Source of the DNA: Tyto alba
Lineage: Eukaryota; Chordata; Aves; Strigiformes; Tytonidae
Assembly (NCBI RefSeq): GCF_018691265.1
Contig: NW_024881316.1
Location: 8,554,819 to 8,618,818 of the forward strand
DNA: 64,000 bases
Direction of reading: 5' to 3'
Below, in pieces: positions 25,961 through 35,535 of the stretch. The notes beneath the pieces were generated by a model that was given only the letters and a program-made list of their open reading frames with translations, was not told the origin of the DNA and did not search any database. Positions within the stretch are counted from its first letter, which is position 1, and every line of letters starts with the position of its first letter. Position numbers and translations under genes: made by a program.

Positions 25961-27539
25961 ACATCTGCACAAACTCCTTGTGTATACATAATTTCAGTGA
26001 AAAGGGGGTTAGCTGAATTGTCTTTAATGTTCACAGGCTTGGAGAGGGTAGAAAGGTAGAGAGCTTATTAAGGTAACACAAAAAGATCACAAGAATGGAG
26101 GCTTATGTCCACACAGATATAAAACAAACTCTAGCCACTGCCTGTAGGAAAAAATAAAATGTATAGCATTACTTTAACAGATAGTCAACTTACTTTATTC
26201 AAGTGAAGAGGAGGGAGGAACGCAGGGGAAAATCTGAGCTCTCCAGAGGTGGTCAGTCATTTTGCCGTGGTTCTCAGTGGCACCAGGCTGTTGCCTCATG
26301 TTTGTAAGTAATACTGCTGTTGTTGGAACTCTGTGATTACTCCTTTGCCATCCTTTGACACTGCCTTTGAAAAAGTATTGGTTTTTAAACGTTAGTTTCA
26401 TCTTCTTCAGTGTGCATGAAACTGTGACATGTACACCACTAGAACTTACTCGTGACAGTAAACTCAGGGAATGGCGAACAGGCAAGAATAAACAGACAAG
26501 ATCGCTTGCTCTGCTAGCACAGTATGCCACCTTTATTTTTCTCCCCTCACACCAGTCTATTTTTTATAATGGGATCAAAAAATAATTAGTGCAGTCACCT
26601 CCTTATGTTTCATTATTTTCATATAATCTCAAAAATTATTATCAAAGCCATGTTCAATCAAGTGCCTAACATGCTGAAACAATTGCATGCCCTTTAAGTC
26701 TTAAGGTGGTATGCCACCTGGAAGCCTTGCACTTCTACAAATAGAGATTTCTTTTTTTAATTTGTTTCTATTATTGTAGTAGCAAATAATTTTCTTGATT
26801 AATGTGTCACTGCCCTACAACTGTTTACTCTTTTGCCTTTGGTTATATGAACACCAGTTGTTACACGTCACCCACAGCCCTCACCGTATTTCTGTCATCC
26901 CTTCCAGTTTAAGTTCCCTAGCTCTCCTAGAAGCAAAATGAATCTCCATGTGTTTATAGTGAAAAGGTTACATAAAAATGATCAGTAATGAACACATCTC
27001 TTTTTTCCTTTTTCCTGTCCCACAAGTGAGACTCCAGACTGCTCTTTGCTGCTCTCTATATCTACCTTCACTCCCCCTTCCAGAGTTTCTTGGAATTTTT
27101 TTTATAAATATGAAAAGAAAAATATACATTATTTGATCTCTACCAGGCCACTAAGGCATGTGATGAGCTCACAGAAGGGAAGCTGCAATTTTTCTGCATA
27201 AGCTGCAGTCAGCATCTCTAGTTACAACAGCTAATGCCTTGTTGTTCCACAGATGTGGCATCATAGTTCTTAGTAGTGTGTGTTAATTCCTCAGTATTTA
27301 CTTGTGACTTTGCAATACTCCATTATTTACAGTATTTGTATAGGGCCTTAAATGGTACCAAATACATTGGCTCAAAATGTTTGTGATTGCTCTGACTGCA
27401 GGGGCATATGCTTAAATGTGTATTCAAGTGGGCACCGTGCACTGACACAGCAGCCCTGCCCAGCCGTGTACCAGACCCAACTGTCCTGATACACCCTTGT
27501 TACGGCTGAGTGCTACTGGGTGTACAAGAAGAAAGCAGC

Positions 27540-27827
27540 TTAGTCCAAGCCAATAAAGACTGCTAGTGTCATCTTCACCAGTGTCTTTCGTCCTGCATTT
27601 AAAGTGTACCACTTTATCCAGTGCTTCCAGGCAAGGAAGTTTAAACGTGAAATGACGATGCCCTGCTTGGTTTCAAACTGCCACTCTGCGGTGTAAGGAG
27701 GCTCGTCCACCTGAGGGCCATTCACATCATCTTTGTATTTCACTGTGGAACTCTGCCAGCTTCCCAACATGAGAAACCTCATTGCTTCGCAGAGGAGGTG
27801 GGAAGATTTGCTCTGAGGAGCAGCCAT
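27540..27827 (-). other. Unassigned antisense 95-codon ORF with strong start context
   Basis: I do not recognise this sequence. Reading the minus strand from an ATG at 27827 (context GCCATGG) gives 95 residues, starting MAAPQSKSSHLLCEAMRF and ending KMTLAVFIGLD before TAA at 27540-27542. A second in-frame Met lies five codons upstream at 27842. Just 5' of the ATG is a pyrimidine-rich stretch ending TTACAG, which resembles a splice acceptor. The region (about 27420-27900) is visibly richer in G+C and CpG than the surrounding intron. There is no signal peptide, and no clear membrane segment or known motif; residues 58-76 are aromatic and basic (SRLNFLAWKHWIKWYTLN). No downstream A-tail marks it as a retrocopy. 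It may be an old pseudogene, a small antisense gene or a chance ORF. Confidence 0.2.
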
Positions 27828-28243
27828 GGCTGTAACAGACAAGTAAACAAATCCAAGGTGCTGGGCAGCCCTAGGAGGGTCACTGATGGTCGGTCCCTAA
27901 CTGCTGTGAGGCTAAGGTGTTAAGCAAAGAAGCCTGCCTTGGCTGAAGCATATCTTTCTTCTGTATTTATTGTTGATTTTGCAGTATATGGGGAAAGAAT
28001 TAGCAACTAATTTTTACATTATTTGGAGACTGGTTTAGGTTAGGCTGGTAGGTGTTATTCTGTGTCTTTGTGCTGTCAGTAAACTTGACTGCTCTTGGTT
28101 GGAAACCCTTTCCTGGAACATGCAAGACTTTGGAGCAGCTGTTGGAATAAAATAGGAGCTTCATCTGGGAAGAGCTGTTCTATTAAATTAGCAGCTGTAA
28201 ATGACGCACCACAGTGAATGGAAGTAAATTTATTTTGTGCTGG

Positions 28244-28277
28244 CTTTCTTCCCTTTTCCCCTCCCCCTCTTTTTCAG
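28244..28277 (+). promoter_or_regulatory. Strong cryptic splice-acceptor-like polypyrimidine tract in intron 3
   Basis: An almost pure run of C and T of about 32 nt ends in TTTTTCAG at 28277, which makes it a better acceptor by eye than either real EPHA7 acceptor in the window. Entered in the phase of intron 3 (one base carried in), the following sequence reads 13-14 codons and stops, so inclusion would truncate the protein. In another frame it stays open to 28484. No good donor is evident after it. It could be a decoy acceptor or a cryptic terminal exon; no function is shown. Confidence 0.25.
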
Positions 28278-30472
28278 TACCCCAGAAGCCCTTCCGTAGC
28301 AAAACTACTTCTGGATCTTAACTTGCTTGGGGAAGATGAGATGAGTTCACATTTTTCTCAGATCAACAATAATGAGGATTATGGCTACAACATCAGAGAG
28401 CTACCTCATCAGTTATACCCTCCCGCATACCTCCCATCATTACTTGAGTTCTGTACCATGATTTACAATACAGGCTCCCTTTAAAGGGAAGAAGTGCTGT
28501 TGATGAGTGCTCTCCTGCACTAATGAAAAATTAAAATGGATATGATCAAATGAAGTTTGAATTGCCTCAAGTTTTGCCATGAGATACTTTTGTGGAACAG
28601 TACCTGTATTTATCACATTTAGATTTGCATGTACAATGTGTTGGTTTTTTTTTTTAACAATTAGCATTTTTAAAATGTTGCTTATGAAGGTAGTAGCAGT
28701 GGAGGTTTTATACCATCTGTTCCTGTGATCTTAAAAATATTACATAAAGAACTAAATTGGATCAAAATAGGTGGACTCAAAATAGTGTAGAACAAACCAC
28801 TGTATTTAAATTACTTGCAATATAAAAAAAATTCACCATTGCAACTTGTCAAGGAAGGACAAAAGGGAGGAAAAAAAGGAATCAAATACATATTTTTGAA
28901 TGGTTCTTTCCCATCTGTGATCTGTAATAGTTCACTGGCAAGTTATCACACCTTCATAAGTGATCCATGTAACACCCTGTCTTGGTAGAGTTTTCAGTTG
29001 CAAGTTTCTTGGAAAGGACAATGATGTATGTTAAAAACAGATAAAGATTCATAGCTCCCCAATTTTTCAGCAATGGAAGTATTCTACTGCTAGGCTGAAA
29101 AAACCAAATTTTTGTGAAAAATTTAAATTTATGAAGAAAAATGGGAAAATAATTTAGTTGTATTCCTCCAATGAGTACTTTTAATTATTTTGTGTACCCC
29201 TGCATACCCTCCTTTCTAAAGAACTGTTAAAATTTTTTAAAATCCTTTTTAAAAGCACTATTTTCATACTGTTAAAAATTTCAAGGCTGGAATATTCTGC
29301 CCCTTGTATTTATGGGGTGTATAAGTTGAAGGGATGGTTATTAAATGTCATCACAAGCCTCTTATTGGAAAAAAAGCTAATGGAATGGTAGCATGGTATG
29401 AGTGCCTGAACCTGCTGCCTGTGGTATGCTGTGTGGGAGAATAAATGGCTTTCAGTCATGTAAACTAGTCACAGACATTCAGATCCTTTGAACTCTAGTA
29501 AGAAATGCACACTTACTTTAAATAGCAAGTGACTAAGCATATAAATGTCTTGATCAAGTCATCAGAAAAAAAATTAGAAGGGGTTTTCTGTTTACATTTT
29601 GTTATTTCTGTCTGAAATCTCTATCTTACACTCTGCGTCTTTGCTTTGTAATGTTCCCTGCTGAGCAGGACAGACTGGAAACACAGTAGGGATCTTTGCC
29701 TTTTAAGATGCTCTTTGCTTTGCACAGAGATACGTGCTGCAAGACTCAGTGTATTTGTCCAGTGTTTTGCTCAGTACGAGAGGAACATGACTATTTAAGA
29801 AAGGCAGGAAACTATTATTTGGTAATTTTAGTTACATTTCAATTGCAAGTACTGAAAGAGCAGACAGAAGTTTAAATATATGTCTTAAGGTACACGCATA
29901 CAAATCAGTTCAGCTTTTGTGCTCTTTGTCTTTGGTCAGAAAATTCTGAAACAGTCTTGAAAGAAGGTGTAAAAGGACAATTCTGAGTTAAATTTGCTGT
30001 AACTATAAATTCACAGGTCATATCTATCCACACAGTGTTTCTCCAAAATTCTTTCTGTCTTCTCTAAATAGCATATATAACAGCTACTCTGGTAGAATCA
30101 GACTAGAGCAGGGCTAGATTTTCTTCTAATGTAAACTTGTGCCCCTTTGTCAAAGTCAGAGGATACATGCTTTGCATGTTAATTTTCTCTGCCAGGTAAT
30201 GTAACTTTCATCCACTGTTTTTTTCAGCATAACAAAGTCTAAATGTTATGGTGATTTCTGTCCTTTAGCCATATTTTTCTTTAGAAAGTTAATATATTGA
30301 GAGTAATAGAGAGCCAGAATTTCCTATCATTTTATACTGATATGATCTGCTGTTGATATACCTAATTAATCAAATTTAGTCTACTGTTTTCTTAAGTATT
30401 ACCACCTTTTTTTTTTCACTGAGTTGCATAAAATTACTCAGATTAATAAATTATGTTGCTGTAGCTACACTG

Positions 30473-30540
30473 TGGGTCCAGTCCAAAGGCTATGAAAGTC
30501 AAAGACACTCTTTGTTGACTTCAGTGAGATTTGGATAAAG
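30473..30540. repeat. Short fold-back repeat family, copy 2
   Basis: GGGTCCAGTCCAAAGGCTAT then GAAAGTCAAAGACACTCTTT and GTTGACTTCAGTGAGATTTG form two inverted halves (GAAAGTCAA versus TTGACTTCA; GTCCAGTCCAAAG versus GATTTGGATAAAG). The layout is the same as the copy at 41004. Confidence 0.55.
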
Positions 30541-31904
30541 CTCATTGTTTTCATGCTCTTTCCATCATTGCGTACCAGACAACTGAAATAACTGTTCCAA
30601 ATATCAGTGCCTTTGGATACTTTGCATTTCTGTTCTGAGAAAATATCCAAGCAAATATGAATATAACCAAAGTAAATTCTCTATGAATTCAGAATGACTA
30701 TTTAACTAGCTTTAATATTTTGATACTCAATACTAAGTTTCACTTGCTATGCCTTTTCTTTGCATACAGGTGGTGGCTTAAGAAGGTTAGACTGACTGCT
30801 AGGGTTGGAAAAAAAAGAATAAAATAGTGTGGTTGAAAAAGCCTTTGCTTTATTAGAAAGTTCTGGAGGACCTTTGTGTTCTGTTTTTTCGTGCTCACAG
30901 TGTTTGTAAGTTTGCCCATAACCTCAGTGCTGAAATGGAGTCTTAATCTGTTTCCAGTTTTTAGCATTCTGGTATCCCCACTTTTCTTTTCCTCATCCCC
31001 TACAGCTCTCATAGTTTATCCATTCTTAAGCTGGCTGTCTAGGTTGCAATTCTCTGCTTGTAAGTGTCATTATAGGTGTGTTTTATGGGTGTTTCTGCTT
31101 TGGGAACTGTGACAGTAGCTGAAAGAAGTATTTCTAAACATCAGGTTTGGAACACATCATGTTTTTTACTCACATGGGTTCATAGCGGGACAACCAAAGT
31201 ATGGAATTATTATATATACATATTTCCAATTAATTACCTATTAAATTTCCCTTGAAAGTTTTAGTAAATTCATTTCAGCCTAGTTATCTCTCTCTGTGAA
31301 ACTGGAATAGCCAACTGTGCAGCTTACGCTCTCTGCCCTCCTCCTCTTTCTGCTTGTTCCTACCAGCATCATCTGTTAAACAAGTATTCACACCTCATTC
31401 TTTCCTCAGGATCAGGGTCCACTGGTGGGTTACAGCTTCTTTGGGTTTCTCAGATCAGGGAAGAGTAACTTTTGCTCCATTAATTCAAAATCAACTAGTT
31501 CAGATACCAGAAGCTCTTCAGTGGTGCTAGAGCAGAGCTTCTCCAGACTGCTTTTCCCTTGTTCAGGCCTATTGCAGACATCCAGCTGTTTCACACCGTT
31601 ATTGTACTCTTCTATGGTGAAAAACAGATGCTTGTTATACTTCTGTGGCCTTCTGTGTTAAAATATTATGCTGCCAACTGCTGAGGTATTTGTCATGTAT
31701 GCTCGAACTCATAAAAATGTCACAAAATCATTAACATCATCAACTGAAGAAAAAGAAATTGTGAGCATATCTTGCTTGTGCCAACAGAACAGAATGGGTA
31801 GTTTAGACATTTACAGGAGCATGTACTTCATGTGACAGTGACAAAAAAGATCAGAACAGTAGTCCATGCAAATCTAAACCTTAATTTGTTTTGTTCTGTT
31901 TTAG

Positions 31905-32060
31905 CTTGTGGCCGTGGGTTCTACAAATCCTCCTCACAAGATCTGCAGTGCTCCCGCTGCCCTACTCACAGCTTCTCTGACAAGGAAGGATCTTCAAGAT
32001 GCGATTGTGAAGATAGCTATTATAGGGCACCTTCTGATCCACCATATGTCGCATGCACAA
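31905..32060 (+). CDS. EPHA7: EPHA7 exon 4: cysteine-rich (EGF-like) segment of ephrin type-A receptor 7
   Basis: EphA7 is a single-pass receptor tyrosine kinase that binds GPI-anchored ephrin-A ligands and signals in axon guidance and tissue patterning. This exon is exactly 156 nt. It follows a TTTTAG acceptor and is followed by a GTGAGT donor (32061). It encodes 52 residues (the first codon's G comes from the preceding exon), starting ACGRGFYKSSSQDLQCSRC and containing six cysteines at exon residues 2, 16, 19, 33, 35 and 51. The ACxxGFYK opening and the CxxC...CxC spacing are the Eph cysteine-rich pattern. The 'GRGFYKSSSQDLQCSRCPTH' wording fits EphA7 as I remember it, and not EphA3, A4 or A5, which have 'ACRPGF'. 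Two residues (Asp34, Ser38) appear to differ from mammalian EphA7, judged from memory. Both ends are phase 1, so skipping would keep the frame. The reading frame is intact. Confidence 0.96.
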
Positions 32061-32938
32061 GTGAGTCAGTCATGAATTTAATAGTAAAGGACATTGCCTA
32101 ACCAACCAGGTGCAGCCACTTGTATCTAGTAATTTTGGATGGCTTTTCCTATTTTTGAAAAGTACATTTACAACAGTAAATGAAATTGAAAGACAGAGGG
32201 GAAAAAAGGTTGACAGTGAACATAGAATCAGCATAAATACTATTTTCATGTTTGCTTGATATAACATTGGAAAACACTGCATGTTGGGTAAGTGTGTAAG
32301 TCATTGTAATAGGTAGTATACAGGCATAGTTTTCCAATGACTGTAAAATTGTTGTAGATAATGTGCTTTATGTGATATAATACCAAAATGAGTATTATGA
32401 AAAATGAATAGTAACCTGTGCAGATCTGAGCTTCGATTGAACTGTAATTGGATCTGGCTTAACCCTCTAACTTCAAATAGACTAGCCTGCGCAGATTGGT
32501 GGTTCAAATAGTGGAAGTCTCCTAAATCCAAAGCAACACCAAATACCTCTGTAAATCATATCAGAGCTGATAACAAAGAACTGGATGCAGTTTGTACAGT
32601 ACATTTGGAAGACACGAACAAATCCCATACTTGGGAAAACTATAAAAGACAACCTTTAAGGTACATTAACCAATCTTTTAATTGCACAGAAGAGAAACAG
32701 CTAAAATCAGTTGCAGTAAATATACAGACAATTGTTATTCTGATGCCTTAATGGAAAATAAATAAAGCTCCTGCCAAGTGAGTTCAAGGAAGCTTTTATG
32801 CAGCTTGTACTAAAAATAATGGAATGTTTATATGAAGAAAAAGGCTTCTACTATTTTCTGTCTCAATAATTAAAATGCTAGCTACATGTCCCACTGTGGT
32901 TCTGGGCAATTACCTTGGACTTTCTGTGTGTTACATAG
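32061..32938 (+). other. EPHA7: EPHA7 intron 4 (complete, 878 nt)
   Basis: This is a short phase-1 intron between the two recognised exons, beginning GTGAGT and ending in TTACATAG. The pyrimidine tract before the acceptor is weak and interrupted (CTTTCTGTGTGTTACATAG). Reading through the donor would add 13 codons and then stop at 32099-32101. No repeat or further coding sequence is recognised inside it. Its small size contrasts with more than 30 kb of intron on each side. Confidence 0.93.
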
Positions 32939-33274
32939 GACCTCCATCTGCACCACAGAACCTCATTTTTAATATCAACCAGACTACTGTGAGTTTGGAG
33001 TGGAGTCCTCCTGCTGACAACGGGGGAAGAAATGATGTGACCTACCGCATTTTGTGCAAGAGGTGCAGCTGGGAGCAGGGCGAATGTGTTCCCTGTGGGA
33101 GTAACATTGGATATATGCCCCAGCAAACTGGATTAGTAGATAACTATGTCACTGTCATGGACCTGCTAGCTCATGCTAACTACACGTTTGAAGTTGAAGC
33201 TGTGAATGGGGTTTCTGACTTGAGTCGTTCCCAGAGGCTTTTTGCAGCTGTCAGTATTACCACCGGCCAAGCAG
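32939..33274 (+). CDS. EPHA7: EPHA7 exon 5: first fibronectin type III domain of ephrin type-A receptor 7
   Basis: This exon is exactly 336 nt, follows TTACATAG and precedes the strong donor GTAAGT (33275). With the last base of the previous exon it starts RPPSAPQNLIFNINQTTVS and ends AAVSITTGQA. It is the first of the two extracellular FN3 domains of an Eph receptor: the conserved Trp is in SLEWSPP, the Tyr in VTYRI, and the F/G strand region is NYTFEVEAVNGVSDLS. Four cysteines (LCKRC and ECVPC) form the paired-Cys insert of Eph FN3-1. Two N-glycosylation sequons are visible, NQT and NYT. 'CKRCSWEQGECVPCG' and 'SQRLFAAVSITTGQA' identify EphA7 among paralogues, from memory. Both ends are phase 1 and the frame is intact. 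The next exon (FN3-2) was not found in the remaining 30.7 kb. Confidence 0.97.
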
Positions 33275-33387
33275 GTAAGTTTTCAGCACTTATGAATCTC
33301 AACACTGTGAGACTGAGAGAAATTTGGAACATGCAAACTACAGATGTAGTAAATCAGGAGCATGTTTGGTGTGTTCTGGCTCATTAA
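33275..33387 (+). other. EPHA7: In-frame read-through extension of EPHA7 exon 5 (possible truncated-isoform tail)
   Basis: If the exon-5 donor is not used, the reading frame continues for 37 codons (the first split across 33274/33275), beginning GKFSALMNLN and ending WCVLAH, and stops with TAA at 33385-33387. The product would be an EphA7 ectodomain ending after the first FN3 domain, with no transmembrane helix or kinase. Truncated, secreted EphA7 forms are known in mammals (from memory). That this tail is used here is inference; the open frame itself is directly visible. Confidence 0.35.
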
Positions 33388-33515
33388 TCTTTTCATCTTG
33401 CCAACTAGTTAATTTGAGCTTATAGTATTTCATGATAACCTGTCCTGTTTCTTGGCCTCAGGATTGCTTTCAGAAAGCATTCATGAAAGACTTAAAGAAG
33501 ACATACAGCTTTATC

Positions 33516-33521
33516 ATTAAA
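33516..33521 (+). terminator. Candidate intronic polyadenylation signal ATTAAA
   Basis: ATTAAA lies about 130 nt after the read-through stop codon of exon 5 and is followed within 30-60 nt by a T-rich tract (TTTTTTTCTTTTTCTTCTT) that could serve as a downstream element. Such hexamers are common in AT-rich introns, so this is a candidate only. Confidence 0.2.
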
Positions 33522-33848
33522 TAGATTTTCTTAAGTCTGCAACTTTTTTTCTTTTTCTTCTTATGTCATTGTAGGTCACTCCCTAGTATTTCAAGATTAA
33601 AAAAAGTAGATGTGATGGTCCTGTGCAGGTTTCCTTTCTGAATTTTTTAAACCTGTATGGGAGACCTAGGTCACTGGAAGATGATTTCGATAGCTGATGG
33701 TGTTTTCAGTGTTAATGTTTTCTCTCAGGATAATGTTTCTAATTTATCTTATATTTCCAGATATTTGATTATGAGATTCAGTGAGAATGTGATGATTGTT
33801 CTTTGTTTCTTCTACTTATCATAATCTGACACGTGAAATGTCAGGGAA

Positions 33849-33854
33849 AATAAA
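33849..33854 (+). terminator. Candidate intronic polyadenylation signal AATAAA
   Basis: This is a canonical AATAAA about 460 nt after the read-through stop of exon 5. The sequence just downstream is not strongly GT-rich. It would define a short 3' UTR for an exon 1-5 transcript if intron 5 is retained. It is also expected by chance in AT-rich DNA. Confidence 0.2.
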
Positions 33855-33914
33855 ATCAAACTAGCATATCACCTCAGGCAAAAAAAAAGGCTTTAGTTTT
33901 CTGCATGCTAAATG

Positions 33915-33930
33915 AAAAAAAAAAAAAAAA
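33915..33930. repeat. Poly(A) tract, 16 nt
   Basis: An A run about 60 nt after the candidate AATAAA at 33849. It is genomic, so it could cause internal oligo-dT priming and mimic a polyadenylation site in cDNA data. Confidence 0.95.
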
Positions 33931-34338
33931 GAGTTATCTGTTTTAGGTTTCTGAAATCATGAGTTACTTGTTGAGAAAAATTATAGGACTCTGAATCCAC
34001 AGTAGTGCAATGTGGGCTTTAAAAGAAGATAGTAAAACTAGCCTTTTATACATTGAAAAAAACATCTTAAACTGAACATTAATTGCAAGATCTGGCTTCT
34101 GAAGAAATGCCTTAAAAGAAAATAGCTGATGCTTGCTGTAAGAACAGTTAACCAAAGTGTTAAAGGATACATACACCTTTGAGGAAATTTTAATGACTGT
34201 GATCAAGCTATTCTTTTTTAGTGCAGTAGAAATGATCCCCCACAGTAATGCTTTGAACTGAGGACAAACTCACCATACAGGGGCAATGAACAAACAGGAA
34301 AAACTGTAGTTATATTGCACTTTAAAGATGGTCATCTC

Positions 34339-34356
34339 AAAAAAAAAAAAAAAAAA
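34339..34356. repeat. Poly(A) tract, 18 nt
   Basis: An uninterrupted A run in intron 5. Confidence 0.95.
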
Positions 34357-34944
34357 GGACACGAAATTGACTTCAAAACATTCCCTACCTTCCCCCAAAC
34401 ATAGAATGGTTTATACAGTTGTTAAAGCTAGGCTGGAATATTTATGGGATATTTAATTTCCCCATAGTGCTTTCCTGGATACTAAATGCACATTTTATAT
34501 TATTTTGGAACCATCCCTGTGACTGAAAGGATTGGTCTCTCTGCTCATTCAGGTCTTGGAGTTTATGATGAGATTTTGAGCACAGAGAACTTACTCTGAA
34601 ACTATTTTTGCACCATAGATTGCATTATTTTGTCACCTTGATTTTTCATCTTTAAAATAATTCTTGAGAATTCTTCAAACATGCACAGGTGGACAGTATT
34701 CTGCTCTCTGTAGATATCTGTACAGAACCACTTAATGAGGAAGAGGATTTGGACTTTTTCCTGTTTAGCTAAATCAAATTGGCTTTATTTGCTTTGATGG
34801 TTCAGTGGCACACAGGGTAAAGGCAGAGACAGTGCAATTTGGTGGCTACTATCACATCTCAGGAAGATGAAAAAGCCTTAATCAGAAGTTTGTTGTGTTA
34901 CCCTCAATATAATTCATTATAGTTAATCCTACTGTGCTCTCACA

Positions 34945-35160
34945 GTCATAGATTTATAGGGTTTTTCAGGCCAGAAGACATAATATGATTATCCTGTGTT
35001 ATAAGTAACAGAAGCTATATGATTTTATTAAATGGTCCTCACATCAAGACCAGAGATGTTAGTGAAACCATAGCTTGCATATACGTTAGAGACAACATCT
35101 AGACTTCACCTAGTGATTTCAGGTAATGGGAAAGCCTTCAACCTCCTAGATAAATTTTGT
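34945..35160 (-). mobile_element. Old CR1-like LINE 3' fragment
   Basis: The + strand reads CAGTCATAGATTTATAGG, then GGCCAGAAGACATAATATGA, with ATCCTGTGTTATAAGT, ATCAAGACCAGAGATG and later ACATCTAGACTT. This follows the layout of the old reptile/bird CR1 3' region ('TCATAGATTC...GGCCAGAAGG...ATCATCTAGTCTGACC...') read in reverse complement. It is much more diverged than the two CR1 copies above and probably predates them. Ends are approximate and the assignment is from memory of the family. Confidence 0.6.
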
Positions 35161-35177
35161 AAGAACATGTAGCATGA

Positions 35178-35243
35178 AGCAGGAGACCTGACTCTGTTCC
35201 TTCCCTGCTTTCCAGTTTGCTGTGGGATTATGCACAAGTGAGC
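35178..35243 (+). mobile_element. MIR/CORE-SINE, left piece
   Basis: AAGCAGGAGACCTGACTCTG, then TTCCTTCCCTGCTTTCCAGT and TTGCTGTGGGATTATGCACA match the MIR head-to-CORE region ('CAGGAGACCTGGGTTCTATTCCCAGCTCTGCCA...TGCTGTGTGACCTTGGGCAAG'). The copy then breaks off and the matching right half appears about 190 nt further on. Confidence 0.6.
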
Positions 35244-35431
35244 CTTTCCTGGTGCTACAGAATCTGACACGGTCACCGTTGAGAGAAAGGGTACTTCTAT
35301 GACTGAAGCTTTGTCTGTTTAACACATCTGAATATCAGGATTTAAAGGCTTCCAGTTGGGTATCTAAAAGGAATATACTTAGGAAACAGATTCTGGGGAA
35401 AAAAAAATAAACCAAACAAAAACCTTTAAGC

Positions 35432-35535
35432 TCTCTGTTCAGTTTTCTCTGTCTGTAAAATGAAGATAACCCTTACCTTTCCTTACCAAGTTCTTCAAGA
35501 TTTTCTGATTAAAAGTGCCATACAAATGCAGCAGT
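35432..35535 (+). mobile_element. MIR/CORE-SINE, right piece
   Basis: CAGTTTTCTCTGTCTGTAAA then ATGAAGATAACCCTTACCTT and ATTAAAAGTGCCATACAAAT match the MIR 3' half ('CTCAGTTTCCCCATCTGTAAAATGGGGATAATA...GGTGCTATAGAAATGC'). It has the same orientation as the piece ending at 35243, and together the two cover the element in order, so a single MIR split by about 190 nt is the simplest reading. Confidence 0.65.

Larger units (their letters stand above)
1..31904 (+). other. EPHA7: EPHA7 intron 3 (partial, 3' part)
   Basis: This stretch precedes the first recognised EPHA7 exon and contains no exon I can support; in particular the roughly 660-nt ligand-binding exon of Eph receptors is absent. It ends in a T-rich tract and TTTTAG at 31904. 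Its contents are mostly unique AT-rich sequence with long T or A runs, a C-rich tract (1043-1074), a MIR-like fragment (2201-2258), a fold-back repeat (5574-5622), a MIR (12150-12290), an old CR1 scrap (13925-14090), a 5'-truncated CR1 (22152-22654), an antisense ORF (27540-27827), a strong unused-looking splice acceptor (28277) and a second fold-back repeat (30473-30540). The rest, including 3.2-5.5 kb, 6.6-12.1 kb, 14.2-21.3 kb and 22.7-25.2 kb, shows nothing I can name. The intron number follows from the standard Eph gene layout and is inferred. Confidence 0.8.
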
